A DNA stretch of 64,000 bases from an uncultured Eudoraea sp. (GTDB lineage Bacteria; Bacteroidota; Bacteroidia; Flavobacteriales; Flavobacteriaceae): the NCBI GenBank assembly GCA_947258405.1, contig CAMYIE010000001.1:124001-188000 (forward strand). Direction: 5' to 3'. Below, in pieces: positions 18,218 to 27,336 of this stretch (positions are counted from its first letter, which is position 1; each line of letters begins with the position of its first letter). The notes under the pieces were generated by a model that worked only from the letters and a program-made list of their open reading frames with translations, searched no databases and was not told the origin of the DNA. The position numbers were made by a program, and so were the translations under genes.

Positions 18218-19513
18218 ATGGAGCATACAGAAGTTTTGATTCTCATTTTCGGCTTTTTATTCTTCCTTGCGATGAGAGTCCCTGTTGCCTATGCAATAGG
18301 TCTTGCGGCGCTACTTACTCTGTTGGCGGCTTTGCCCTTTTTACCCTCCGTGACCACTCTAGCACAGCGTATGGCAGCCTCACTCGACAGCTTTGCATTG
18401 TTGGCAGTCCCCTTTTTTATTCTGGCCGGGCAGGTAATGAACAGAGGAGGGATTGCGATCCGATTAATAAATTTTGCTAAAGCATTGATCGGTCCGCTTC
18501 CTGGAGGACTTGCGTTTGTAAACATTATTGCGTGTATGTTATTTGGGGCGATTTCGGGTTCGGCCGTTGCAGCGGCCTCGGCTATTGGAGGTTTTATGAA
18601 TCCTCAAATGGAAGCTGAAGGATACGACAAATCTTTTAGTGCCGCAGTTAATATCACCAGCGCCACCACAGGACTGATCATACCACCCAGTAATATCCTG
18701 ATCATATATTCACTGGCTAGCGGAGGGGTGTCTATTGCTGCACTTTTCCTCGCTGGTTATATCCCCGGTATACTGATTGGCCTTGCCCTGATGATCGTGG
18801 CCGGCATATATTCGGTTTACAAAAAGTATCCCACTGATAAATTTGTAAGCATCGGTGTTTTTCTTAAACGTTTTCTGGATGCCTTGCCCAGCCTGCTATT
18901 GCTGGTTGTTGTGATTGGAGGGATTGTTGCGGGTTATTTTACTGCTACAGAAGCTTCCGGCATTGCCGTAGTATACACTTTTGTACTGTCCTTTATCTAT
19001 AAAGAGATCGGTTTTAAGGACATTAAACCTATTCTGCTGGAAACGGTAAAAACCTCGAGTATAGTCCTTTTGCTTGTGGCTACCTCAATAGCAATGTCGT
19101 GGGTGATGAGTTACGAGCAGATTCCACAAGGTATTACGACACTTCTTTTGGGCGTCAGCGACCATCCTGTCATTGTATTGATACTTATCAACCTGATTTT
19201 ACTCTTTGTGGGTGTTTTTATGGATATTACTCCAGCCGTATTGATCTTCACCCCAATATTTCTGCCTATCGTTCTGGAACTTGGGTATGACCCGGTACAT
19301 TTTGGAATCATCATGATCATGAATCTCTGTATCGGGATTTGTACACCTCCTGTAGGGTCGGTACTTTTTGTGGGGTGCAGTGTAGCAGGACTTTCCATTC
19401 AGAAAGTAATTAGGCCTCTATTACCGCTATTCGTAATTATGCTGGTGGTATTGTTGTTGGTTACTTATATTCCGGGATTAAGCCTTTGGCTTCCACGAGT
19501 ATTTGGATTCTAA
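18218..19513 (+). CDS. dctM: TRAP transporter large permease, DctM
   Basis: 431 residues from the ATG at 18218. A TTG two codons earlier overlaps the dctQ stop and is an alternative. About 12 membrane segments, with the DctM signatures AVPFFILAGQVMNRGGIA, GAISGSAVAAASAIG, PPSNILIIYS and the C-terminal PPVGSVLFVGC. It carries the sodium and substrate path of the TRAP system. The operon appears to end in the repeat region immediately downstream. Confidence 0.93.
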   Translation: MEHTEVLILIFGFLFFLAMRVPVAYAIGLAALLTLLAALPFLPSVTTLAQRMAASLDSFALLAVPFFILAGQVMNRGGIAIRLINFAKALIGPLPGGLAFVNIIACMLFGAISGSAVAAASAIGGFMNPQMEAEGYDKSFSAAVNITSATTGLIIPPSNILIIYSLASGGVSIAALFLAGYIPGILIGLALMIVAGIYSVYKKYPTDKFVSIGVFLKRFLDALPSLLLLVVVIGGIVAGYFTATEASGIAVVYTFVLSFIYKEIGFKDIKPILLETVKTSSIVLLLVATSIAMSWVMSYEQIPQGITTLLLGVSDHPVIVLILINLILLFVGVFMDITPAVLIFTPIFLPIVLELGYDPVHFGIIMIMNLCIGICTPPVGSVLFVGCSVAGLSIQKVIRPLLPLFVIMLVVLLLVTYIPGLSLWLPRVFGF

Positions 19514-19514
19514 T

Positions 19515-19850
19515 AAGTTCTTTTGTCTTGAAACAAAAGAACCAAAAGTTCAATAAGGTTTTGCAGGAAATTTTTGGCTTAGGCCAAAACCGCAAATCGC
19601 TTGCCGCTCCATGCTCTTTTACGCTTGCACGTAACGCACTTCCGCTGGCGACTTTGCTATCTCTTCAAAACCTTCGGATAAAAAGAAGATATACCTTTCT
19701 CTTCAGTAAAAGAGGCATACTCCGTAAAGAATTGGCGAAGCCTTGTAGACAATTTAGGAGTTTGACTCTGGTTTTGAAGCTTAGCTTCAAAATTGCCTAA
19801 GAGAAAGTGTCTTTTCTTTGATTCGTTTCTTTGGACAAGCAAAGAAATGA
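19515..19850. repeat. Non-coding repeat-like element bounded by hairpins (fills the dctM-uxaC gap)
   Basis: The 452-base space between dctM and uxaC has no credible gene. The left end has a stem GTTCTTTTGT/AACAAAAGAAC at about 19515-19542. The right end has TTTCTTTG/CAAAGAAA at about 19829-19850, and an inner near-palindrome TTGAAGCTTAGCTTCAA lies at about 19773-19789. The ends and the sequence between resemble intergenic elements I remember as frequent in flavobacterial genomes, always without a transposase; copy number cannot be shown from this window. A 104-codon open frame runs through it but starts inside dctM and has no family features. The last 115 bases before uxaC are AT-rich and unremarkable. 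Confidence 0.5.
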
Positions 19851-19965
19851 ATATATAAACAGCGAATGATTAATTAGATGCGATTAATATTCTGATAGAG
19901 TAGTAGTAAACTAGTTATTCAAGAAACTATATATCTGGTCAATTCAAAAAAGAAAACAACTAAGA

Positions 19966-21387
19966 TTAATGAAAATTAAAATACTCTTTCGCATTATGAT
20001 AACATATATCAGCGATCATTTCTCCTAACCATTTTTCATCTTTCGGTAAAAGGCCCTGCTCCACATCTGCACCGATTAGGTTGCAAAGAATTCGTCTGAA
20101 ATACTCATGTCGCGGAAAAGAGAGAAAACTTCTTGAATCGGTAAGCATTCCAATAAAGGTGCTTAGAAGTCCCATATTGGAAAGCGTATTGAGCTGCGTT
20201 TCCATCCCGTCCTTTTGGTCCAGATACCACCAGGCAGAACCCCATTGCACTTTTCCTTTAATACCGCTGTTGTTGAAATTTCCGCACATGGTGGCGAACA
20301 CTGCATTGTCTGCGGGATTGAGATTGTAGAGGATGGTTTTAGTCAATTGGTCCGTCTCGTCAAGAGAACTTAAAAACCTCGCTAATGAGGAAGCCTGATT
20401 GAAGTCGGCGATAGAGTCGAATCCGGAGTCCTTCCCTAGCTTATGCATCATTCTTCGGTTAGTGTTCCTTAGTGCGCCCAGGTGGAACTGTTGTACCCAG
20501 CTGTGTTTATGATAAGTGCGGCAAAGGTGTTTTAGAACCTCGAACTTAAAATAGGCAGTTTCATCTTGATATAATCCCTCCTGATTCCATAGCTTTTTGA
20601 ATATGAACCCTATGTCAAATTTGCTTCCGGCGGCAAAGGGAAGGAATTCCAGTCCGTGATCTGCAATCCGACAATGGTTCAGATGAAAATAATCTATTCG
20701 ATTATCCAGGGCAGCGAGTAAGTCGTTAAAAGAATTAATAGCGATGCCGGTAATATTTTCGAGAGCCTGCAGAAATTCAAAATATGCCTTAGGGTCTTCA
20801 ACTGCATAAGCCCTGTCAGGACGGAAGGAAGGCAGTAGGAGCGGACCTACACCCTCTTTTCGGAAGCTTTGATGATCAGCGAGTAAGTCTAAAGGGTCAT
20901 CTGTAGTACACACTACCTCTACATTCATCCTCTCCAGCAGTCCCAATGTGTCGTGTGAAGACTCCTGCAGGCAACTGCTAGTGTGGTCAAAGATTTCTCT
21001 GGCATTATCTGGATTTAGATATTCATCAATGTCGAAATAGCGCTTTAATTCAAGCTGAGTCCAATGGAATAAAGGATTGCGTAAAGTATGAGGTACAACT
21101 TTGGCCCAATGTTCAAACTTTTCAAATGACCTGGCTTCCCCCGTTATGTATTTTTCGGGTATACCAAATGCCCGCATGGCCCTCCATTTATAGTGGTCGC
21201 CATCTAACCAGGCTTCGGTAATATCTTTAAATTGGTGATTTTCACTGATAAATTTAGGAGACAGATGGTTGTGGTAGTCTATGATCGGTAATGGTGCTGC
21301 ATAATCGTGATAAAGTTTTTGGGCGTAAGCGTTCTGCAGTAAGAAGTTCTCCTGGATAAATATTGATTTTGCCTGCGTCTTTCCCAT
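19966..21387 (-). CDS. uxaC: Glucuronate (uronate) isomerase
   Basis: 473 residues, the usual UxaC length. IIDYHNHLSPK places His 39 and His 41 as the metal-site HxH of the amidohydrolase barrel. DGDHYKWRAMRAFGIPE, TTDDPLDLL and GTAWWYLDQKDGMETQL-like GSAWWYLDQKDG are family hallmarks. It converts D-glucuronate to D-fructuronate and D-galacturonate to D-tagaturonate in the cytosol, feeding the SDR and UxuA across the TRAP genes. It is transcribed alone; TATCTTTA, one mismatch from the -7 consensus, lies about 20 bases before the ATG. Confidence 0.95.
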   Translation of the reverse strand: MGKTQAKSIFIQENFLLQNAYAQKLYHDYAAPLPIIDYHNHLSPKFISENHQFKDITEAWLDGDHYKWRAMRAFGIPEKYITGEARSFEKFEHWAKVVPHTLRNPLFHWTQLELKRYFDIDEYLNPDNAREIFDHTSSCLQESSHDTLGLLERMNVEVVCTTDDPLDLLADHQSFRKEGVGPLLLPSFRPDRAYAVEDPKAYFEFLQALENITGIAINSFNDLLAALDNRIDYFHLNHCRIADHGLEFLPFAAGSKFDIGFIFKKLWNQEGLYQDETAYFKFEVLKHLCRTYHKHSWVQQFHLGALRNTNRRMMHKLGKDSGFDSIADFNQASSLARFLSSLDETDQLTKTILYNLNPADNAVFATMCGNFNNSGIKGKVQWGSAWWYLDQKDGMETQLNTLSNMGLLSTFIGMLTDSRSFLSFPRHEYFRRILCNLIGADVEQGLLPKDEKWLGEMIADICYHNAKEYFNFH

Positions 21388-21501
21388 AAAAATCTACCCT
21401 AATTGTTCTTCTAAAGATACGTTTTTTAAAGATGTAAGAAAAATCTTAAAAACTATGTGATCTTCAAATATATGAAGTGTTGTAAGCTAGTCCTGTAACG
21501 G

Positions 21502-22965
21502 CTATATATCATCTGTTTCAAGGCCTTTTTTCCAGTCGACATTAAAATTAAAACCAAGTGTTACCGAGAAATTGTTATAGCGTGCTCTGGAAATGTTTTC
21601 TGGTTCTCCCCTCAGAAAATTCTCTTGTTGAGCACCGGTCATATCCACAAATTGCTGATAATTATCCTTCCGTCCGTGACCATAGTTAAAGCCGATGACA
21701 AGGTCTGTACGAGGTCCGGAATATTGAATTCCAGAAGTAAAGTGAAGTATGTTCCAGGTAGTGGCAATTGGTGTAAAATCTACGCTGGTATTAACCACGT
21801 CCTGGTCGAAGAAGGAGTGATCTGTTCTGAAACTGCCATAGTAGTCAAAATTATCTTTAACCTCCACCTGCCATGAAACCCCAATGTTGAAAATGCTTTT
21901 ATGCGCAGTAACAGGGATGGCAAAGTTGGGGTCGGAAGAGGGGGGAAACTGCAGGTCTTCACTATTATTTTTTTCCTTGATCATATTATATCGATCTATA
22001 CTGGCAAACCATTCGGCACTAATGGCCAGATCAAATTTTCCAAAATCGTAGTGTCCTCCTATATTTATGGATAAAGGGGTTTTATATACCCCTGCATATG
22101 CCTTTTTGCGGTCTGAGATATTGATGATATCCACTATTTCATCGGGGCGGATAGATTGCTGTGATTTTTCAGCCGAGTTGTTTAGCAAGCCCAGGTTAAT
22201 GGCAGGAAGACTAATGGTAACTCCCAGCTTCAGTGCATCAAAATTAAAATTGGCGGCAGGTTTAAAGATAAACCCCAGGGCACGGTAATCCAGGCGTTCC
22301 TGTCCAATCTCCGAAGTCAGGTTTTCAAAAGATTCAGGATTCCCAATGAGTTCTTCTTCAGGGAAAGCATTGGACGTATAGTTTTTGATATAGTCGGTGG
22401 TTTTGATAAATATGTTTCCGGCCAGTCCGATACCTATTCTATCTGAAAGCCGGTAGCCTATGGCACCAACGATCCAGTTTTCCCTGGTCCGGTTGTTGTA
22501 GCGAAACTGTGCCTGGAAAACATCAGTGCGGTCAGACGGGCTGAGGTAATTTCCGAGTTGTTCGGAGTCCATTTGGAAGGAGTTGTTAAAATCGTATCTG
22601 GCCAAACCTCCCACAGAGTAAACAATTCTTGGATTTTTCTTTAGACGCCTCATATAGGCGAGCATAGAAGGTTGGATATTGACGCTGAAAAAATTGATAT
22701 CGATCCCATCACCTCCGGCATCCTTTAGATCGATCGCGTCAATGGAAACCACATCGGCCTGCCCTTCAAGGAATTCCCCATCTATAAAGGCCAGTGCACC
22801 CGGATTGTAGAAGGCGGCAGAAGTATTGCGAACCCCGGCAGTTTCTATCCCACCTCTAATCGTAGATAAGGCCCCGAAGTTGTGAAACCAGTAATTGGTT
22901 TCCTGGGCGAAGGTTGCCGTGAGGCACATAAGGCATATCAGGCAAAAAGAAAAGCTATATTTCAT
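21502..22965 (-). CDS. OmpP1/FadL-like outer-membrane beta-barrel protein
   Basis: 487 residues from the ATG at 22965, which gives a clean signal peptide (KYSFSFCLICLMCLTATFAQ); an upstream in-frame start adds 11 residues and no signal character. After cleavage the chain alternates short amphipathic strands typical of a 14-stranded barrel. The N-terminal GALSTIRGGIETAGVRNTSA followed by FYNPGAL resembles the NPAG region of FadL/OmpP1 transport proteins. It may import hydrophobic compounds, but specificity is unknown. It stands alone between uxaC and a repeat-rich gap. Confidence 0.75.
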   Translation of the reverse strand: MKYSFSFCLICLMCLTATFAQETNYWFHNFGALSTIRGGIETAGVRNTSAAFYNPGALAFIDGEFLEGQADVVSIDAIDLKDAGGDGIDINFFSVNIQPSMLAYMRRLKKNPRIVYSVGGLARYDFNNSFQMDSEQLGNYLSPSDRTDVFQAQFRYNNRTRENWIVGAIGYRLSDRIGIGLAGNIFIKTTDYIKNYTSNAFPEEELIGNPESFENLTSEIGQERLDYRALGFIFKPAANFNFDALKLGVTISLPAINLGLLNNSAEKSQQSIRPDEIVDIINISDRKKAYAGVYKTPLSINIGGHYDFGKFDLAISAEWFASIDRYNMIKEKNNSEDLQFPPSSDPNFAIPVTAHKSIFNIGVSWQVEVKDNFDYYGSFRTDHSFFDQDVVNTSVDFTPIATTWNILHFTSGIQYSGPRTDLVIGFNYGHGRKDNYQQFVDMTGAQQENFLRGEPENISRARYNNFSVTLGFNFNVDWKKGLETDDI

Positions 22966-23159
22966 CCGGTCTAAATATACTATTCTTATCTTAACCAACG
23001 ACTACCAATGGTGAGATTTCATGCCCAAATCCCGGGAACTCTGGAAACATCAATACGGGCGTATAAATCGTATTTCTTGACCAGGTAATAACCGAATCCG
23101 CCACCCCCGGCCGTATTAACATCCTTAAACGCATCACCCTGATTCTAAAGGGTTTCTCT

Positions 23160-23535
23160 AGCTTTCCGCCTTCCAACAATTATTCATTATTAAGTACTGA
23201 TTATTTTCCTTCCAAATGAACTGTGCACTGTAACTGCTTACTTCCAACTTCCGACTTCGGACCTCCGACTGGCACCTCTCGATACAAAGACGCTTCATTT
23301 AGTTACGCGTCTTCACTCGAGGTGACAATTTGTTCTCAACCTGTCAGTTCGAGTGATTTCTTTGAGCAATGCAGAAAGAATTTGTATCGAGAACCTGCAC
23401 GCGACAGTAAAACCAATCTTCTTCACAGATCGTTCAGGCAAGCGTCCTCCGACCACTTCTCGATGCAAAATTTGTTCACTATGTTCTCAAATTTCACACG
23501 AAGAGACAATTGGTATTATCCTTTCAGCTGAATAT
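23160..23535. repeat. Repeat-rich non-coding region upstream of the 567-residue membrane protein gene
   Basis: The 677-base gap between the OmpP1-like start and the next gene holds no credible gene. GCCTTCCAACAATTATTCAT starts a 45-base block (23168-23212) that recurs at 25541-25585 with five mismatches. It is followed by runs of the type CTTCCAACTTCCGACTTCGG, and by a 12-base inverted repeat TCTCGATACAAA/TTTGTATCGAGA at 23277-23288 and 23381-23392. The TCTCGAT word returns again near 23458. Open frames of up to 102 codons here have no protein-like features. Confidence 0.5.
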
Positions 23536-23642
23536 CGTCAACCACCTTAGCTTCAGCCTTTGCCATCTTTTTTTGGTAATCAGAAAGATTAATCATAATT
23601 TGAAAGGTTTCCCCGTCTTTTTTGAAATAAAAATTTACAGAA

Positions 23643-25346
23643 ATGGCCGACCAAACCCATATTCAGAAGAAGACAGAAGAGTTTCCATTTAGAAAAATTG
23701 CCCGTGCCTCATTTTTAAGAGGTGGATTATCCCTCGTATTCGGCATCGTATTCCTCTTACTCGTTAAGCCAGATCTCGATGATAAAAACTATGTAGGTCT
23801 CGGGATTAAACTCATTGCAGCGGTTTCTTTCCTTACTATAGGCATTCGTTCTATCTGGAAAGGATATTTAAAGGAATACAATTTCAGCCTTAAGGATATT
23901 TTCGACAGAGCGAGGGATATCAAGGTGAACTATCTTCTGGCACAGAGGGCTTCAGACGATTATGGACTCGCTCAGGAGTATATGAAGATATTTGATTCGA
24001 AAAATCTGAGCTATACCAAATCCGAGAAAGGGAAGGTGAACAACTGGCAGTTCATTTTCTTTAAACTGGTGTCTAAAAGGGGATTTTCGGAAATATTTGA
24101 TTACGTTCCATTTCAGATCACGAATTTCATCAACAACCAATCTAAACCGGTCTCGCTATTTGGTTTTATTATCGTTGGGTTGCTGGCCCTCGCCTTTATA
24201 GGATACCTCGACATTATACAGTTCAACCTGTTTTGGATTAATCTGGGGATTCTTTTGGTACTACTCGCACTTTGGCAACCTACAAAAATCGATTACCTCA
24301 CCCTGCAAAAATCCAAAAATGCGATTGGTAAGAAACTGCTCTTGTTCACTGCGCTCTATGTTGTCATTGTTGTTTTTTATAATCCAAGCGGATCTTCGAT
24401 GAACCTGGCTTTGTTGTCTATTATTCTATTGTTATTCGCCGTTATCGCATATACCGCATGGATCTCTTTTAAGATTGCCGAGGATGTTTTTACCGAACGC
24501 AAAAGGATTGGCGTGCAGATATCCGACATCGACCTCAAGACTATACGAGTGGCCACACAGCCCAGCAATGTAAAACAGCAGTTTGAGAATATCCTAAAAA
24601 AGCACACGGGTTGGTATTTTACCTATGATTACGACAGGGAAAATAAAAGCGGTGAAGTACGTGGCGAACAGAAGCATAAGGGAGATTTTAATTTTCAGAA
24701 TGTCTATGAGTCGAACCCGAATATAATTTCTACCGCTTACGATGAAGGCACCGAGAAGAAACTATCGAGGGTATACAAGTTGGGGCTGGTTTTATTGGCG
24801 GTGGGTTTGTCGATGATCTTTATTGGAATATTGATTTTTCCAACGATAGATGCCAACAGTTTTGACCAGATGAGCACTGCCCAGATTGAGGATGGGGCCT
24901 TTAATTTTTTCACCAGCTTGTTCTTTTCTTTGATCGGCATCGCCTTATTATCATTCGGAAACAGATTGGTATACGAGATCTTTATGTTCTTCAACGCTGA
25001 AATATTCTTTGAGTCGAACCTGATATTATTTCGCGCCAATGGCAGTTATGACGAATTTGAGCATATTTCAGGGGGAATTAAGCGCAAAGACACATTTGCC
25101 GATTTTACCCCGGATATTGAAACATGCTATGTTCGTAGCAGCATCTTTGTACATCCTTATTTAGACAGCAGTCGTATGCAGACCTTGTCCCGTTATGTGA
25201 TCCAGGTGGATAAGAACGATGCCTTGTTGGGCTTCCTTGTAGACGAATACAAAAAGAATCTTACGCCTTATCTGATGAAACTGGACAGCGGTGCCGGGAT
25301 ACCAAAGATTGAGGATGCAGGGGCCGATGGGCTGATTGAGGAGTGA
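23643..25346 (+). CDS. Polytopic membrane protein of unknown function
   Basis: 567 residues that I do not recognise. There are about eight hydrophobic segments: two near 25-70, a group of four or five near 172-285, and two near 380-450. Soluble segments lie between, notably about 290-375 (IRVATQPSNVKQQFENIL) and a C-terminal domain from about 470 with GIKRKDTFADFTPDIETCYVRS. No catalytic motif, signal peptide or repeat stands out. The gene is isolated: both flanks are repeat-rich, with a shared 45-base block, so it may sit in a mobile or recombination-prone segment. Coding is supported by the long uninterrupted frame and typical residue composition. Confidence 0.7.
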   Translation: MADQTHIQKKTEEFPFRKIARASFLRGGLSLVFGIVFLLLVKPDLDDKNYVGLGIKLIAAVSFLTIGIRSIWKGYLKEYNFSLKDIFDRARDIKVNYLLAQRASDDYGLAQEYMKIFDSKNLSYTKSEKGKVNNWQFIFFKLVSKRGFSEIFDYVPFQITNFINNQSKPVSLFGFIIVGLLALAFIGYLDIIQFNLFWINLGILLVLLALWQPTKIDYLTLQKSKNAIGKKLLLFTALYVVIVVFYNPSGSSMNLALLSIILLLFAVIAYTAWISFKIAEDVFTERKRIGVQISDIDLKTIRVATQPSNVKQQFENILKKHTGWYFTYDYDRENKSGEVRGEQKHKGDFNFQNVYESNPNIISTAYDEGTEKKLSRVYKLGLVLLAVGLSMIFIGILIFPTIDANSFDQMSTAQIEDGAFNFFTSLFFSLIGIALLSFGNRLVYEIFMFFNAEIFFESNLILFRANGSYDEFEHISGGIKRKDTFADFTPDIETCYVRSSIFVHPYLDSSRMQTLSRYVIQVDKNDALLGFLVDEYKKNLTPYLMKLDSGAGIPKIEDAGADGLIEE

Positions 25347-25640
25347 GGAGTGGAGTTAAAAGTGAAGAGTGAAGAGTGCTTGCCCACCTTAGCCTGAGCG
25401 AAGGTGGGAAAAGTGAAAAATGAGGAATGAAAAGTGAACAGTAAGCAGTTTTAACAAAATAAAATGCCAACTGCAACTGAGTACTGAAGACCTGGGTATT
25501 ATGCTAAATTCGGACCCCTTTCTAACAACTTCCGCCTCCTGCCTTCCAAGAATTATTCTTTATTAATTACTTATTATTTTCCTTTCATTTAGATTGCAAA
25601 CTACTACTGCAAACTTGCGACCTCAGACTTGCGTTTCATC
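25347..25640. repeat. Repeat-rich non-coding region downstream of the membrane protein gene
   Basis: Directly after the stop come purine-rich near-tandem units of the AGTGAAGAGTGA type (25345-25440). They are interrupted at 25383-25408 by a palindrome with arms CCCACCTT/AAGGTGGG. At 25541-25585 there is a second, diverged copy of the 45-base block found before the gene, followed by an ACTTGCGACCTCAGACTTGC run similar to the upstream ACTTCCGACTTCGG runs. No gene is seen. The remaining bases to the next start contain a plausible leader only. Confidence 0.5.
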
Positions 25641-25719
25641 GAATTAATCTGCATTTCAACAATAATAGAAATAGTCATCCGTTGCCATTTAACGGGCGAA
25701 ATCCCTAAAACTGATGATT

Positions 25720-26586
25720 ATGAAAAAGATCTCCCTGAACTCCATTTTTATTTTCCTGCTGCTCTTTGGCCTGATTACATCTTGTTCGGAAGAGGAATCT
25801 CCTCTTGTGGACGATATGGAACAAAGTGAAGGCGATAATGATCCCTCTGGTGACGATAGTGATGATGGAACTGGTTCAGACGATTCCGGGAACGATGATT
25901 CCGGCAGTGACACCGGTGATGATGGAAATGGAGAAGGCACAGGTGGTGATTCCGGTGGCAATTGTGAGCCGCAGGATGAGATTATTTTGGAGGCTGATGG
26001 TTATGTGCTCGCAGAAATCGAACGAAACGCCTATTCCGATCCATGGGAAATAGAAAACGTGGAGCCGAATTTTAGCGGTGAAGGTTACATAGTCTGGACC
26101 GGTACCCAGTATCTCGGAAATCCCGGTAACGGTTTAACTACTTTCAAAATCCTGATTTCCAACCCCGGAACTTATGAGTTTGTATGGAATACTTCTGTGA
26201 CTATAGGTTCAAGTGGTACAGACCACAACGATACCTGGCTGCGTTTCCCCGATGCAGATGATTTTTTTGCACAGAACGGTGGGAGTGTTGTCTATCCTCA
26301 TGGCAGCGGGAAATCTCCCAATCCGGCCGGTGCGGGGTCTGATGGCTGGTTTAAGGTTTACAGGAGTGGCAATGATCTAAGCTTTAAATGGCAGGCTTAT
26401 ACTTTTGACAATAATCCGCACAAGATTTATGTAACCTTCAATAGCGCCGGCGAATATACCATGGAAATATCTGCCCGGTCCTCTGGCCATGCCATCGATA
26501 AATTTGTGCTGTTTCAGGATTCTTACAGTCTTGGCGATGTTACCGGGGAAGGGACGGCCGATAGTGAGGTAAGCTGTGGTAACTAA
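25720..26586 (+). CDS. Lipoprotein with Asp/Gly/Ser-rich linker and C-terminal CBM-like beta domain
   Basis: 288 residues from the ATG at 25720; another ATG two codons earlier is possible. A lipoprotein signal (IFIFLLLFGLITSC) is followed by about 60 residues made almost only of Asp, Gly, Ser, Glu and Thr, a flexible acidic tether. The rest is a beta-sandwich-like domain with GEGYIVWTG, NPGTYEFVWNTSV, DHNDTWLRF, FKVYRSG and SGHAIDKFVLF. This resembles the carbohydrate-binding modules that end some GH115 and agarase-type enzymes. No catalytic domain is present. A surface sugar-binding role is inferred; ligand unknown. Confidence 0.7.
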   Translation: MKKISLNSIFIFLLLFGLITSCSEEESPLVDDMEQSEGDNDPSGDDSDDGTGSDDSGNDDSGSDTGDDGNGEGTGGDSGGNCEPQDEIILEADGYVLAEIERNAYSDPWEIENVEPNFSGEGYIVWTGTQYLGNPGNGLTTFKILISNPGTYEFVWNTSVTIGSSGTDHNDTWLRFPDADDFFAQNGGSVVYPHGSGKSPNPAGAGSDGWFKVYRSGNDLSFKWQAYTFDNNPHKIYVTFNSAGEYTMEISARSSGHAIDKFVLFQDSYSLGDVTGEGTADSEVSCGN

Positions 26587-26620
26587 CCATTCATATAGGC
26601 GGCAAAAGGTTTTAAATCCT

Positions 26621-27106
26621 TTAAGGTCTTTTTGCGGGCAATTCCGGAACAAAAAAAAGTGAATCCCGGTCCACATAGTTGTATTCGGGAGGGATCCCTT
26701 TCGGGTTTATTTCTATAAAATCATTTTTTCGATAGCACGAATGAGAGGCCTTGGCCACTGCTGGTGTGTCCAGAAAAATTCTGGAAAGTCCAATATCTTT
26801 GGCTTCAACTAAAAGAGTGCGAAGCAGCTGACTGGCAATGCCGCGGTCGTGCTCCCTGCAGGCTCTCTTTAAAAATAATTTCCGGAGTATTCCGCAATCG
26901 GAGTTTAATCTCTGGAGGCCAATGCAACCAATGAGCTCACCTTCCAACTGGGCTACCCAAAAACCACCGTCTTTATAAAAACCTTTCGTATCCAAGAGGT
27001 CTGGCTGTTCATCGTCTTTCAAACCCAATGACAATTCACCGCTCTGTATGTCCAGAATTAATATGGTAAGCTCATGCTGTTGTGATGGATGAAATCTAGT
27101 GATCAT
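26621..27106 (-). CDS. GNAT-family N-acetyltransferase
   Basis: 161 residues. The acetyl-CoA site is LRKLFLKRACREHDRGIASQLL, the strand-loop-helix of motif A with a modified Q/RxxGxA (RDRGIA-like HDRGIA). LEGELIGCIGLQRL supplies the preceding strands, and a motif B tyrosine lies in SHSCYRKNDF. The substrate cannot be predicted. The gene is convergent with the upstream lipoprotein and followed by a 230-base AT-rich gap with no feature. Confidence 0.83.
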   Translation of the reverse strand: MITRFHPSQQHELTILILDIQSGELSLGLKDDEQPDLLDTKGFYKDGGFWVAQLEGELIGCIGLQRLNSDCGILRKLFLKRACREHDRGIASQLLRTLLVEAKDIGLSRIFLDTPAVAKASHSCYRKNDFIEINPKGIPPEYNYVDRDSLFFVPELPAKRP

Positions 27107-27336
27107 TAGCAGTTTCTTAACTAGCTTTTCAAATAAAGAGCAGAATATTAAATCATTTCAGGTGGCTAGCAGAATGATAGCGTCGTAACACGTTTTACTG
27201 GTTAATAAGCGACTGATAATAGTGAATAAGCAGATAAGTAAAAAAATATTAATAAAAGACTGGGTTGAAAATACGGAGTTAGCAGGCGAGCAGGCCAAAT
27301 GAAATGCCTATATGGTCTATTTTCTACCTGAGGTAA

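Noticed and set aside
19486-19800. 104-codon open frame across the dctM end and the repeat element
   Set aside because: It starts inside dctM in another frame and reads through hairpin repeats; no signal, motif or domain is visible.
23223-23531. Open frames of about 100 codons in the repeat-rich gap
   Set aside because: They are made of inverted-repeat and near-tandem sequence, with composition unlike the neighbouring proteins.
25345-25440. Short near-tandem purine-rich units considered as a CRISPR array
   Set aside because: Unit lengths are irregular (6-12 bases), there are no unique spacers of constant length, and no cas genes are present.
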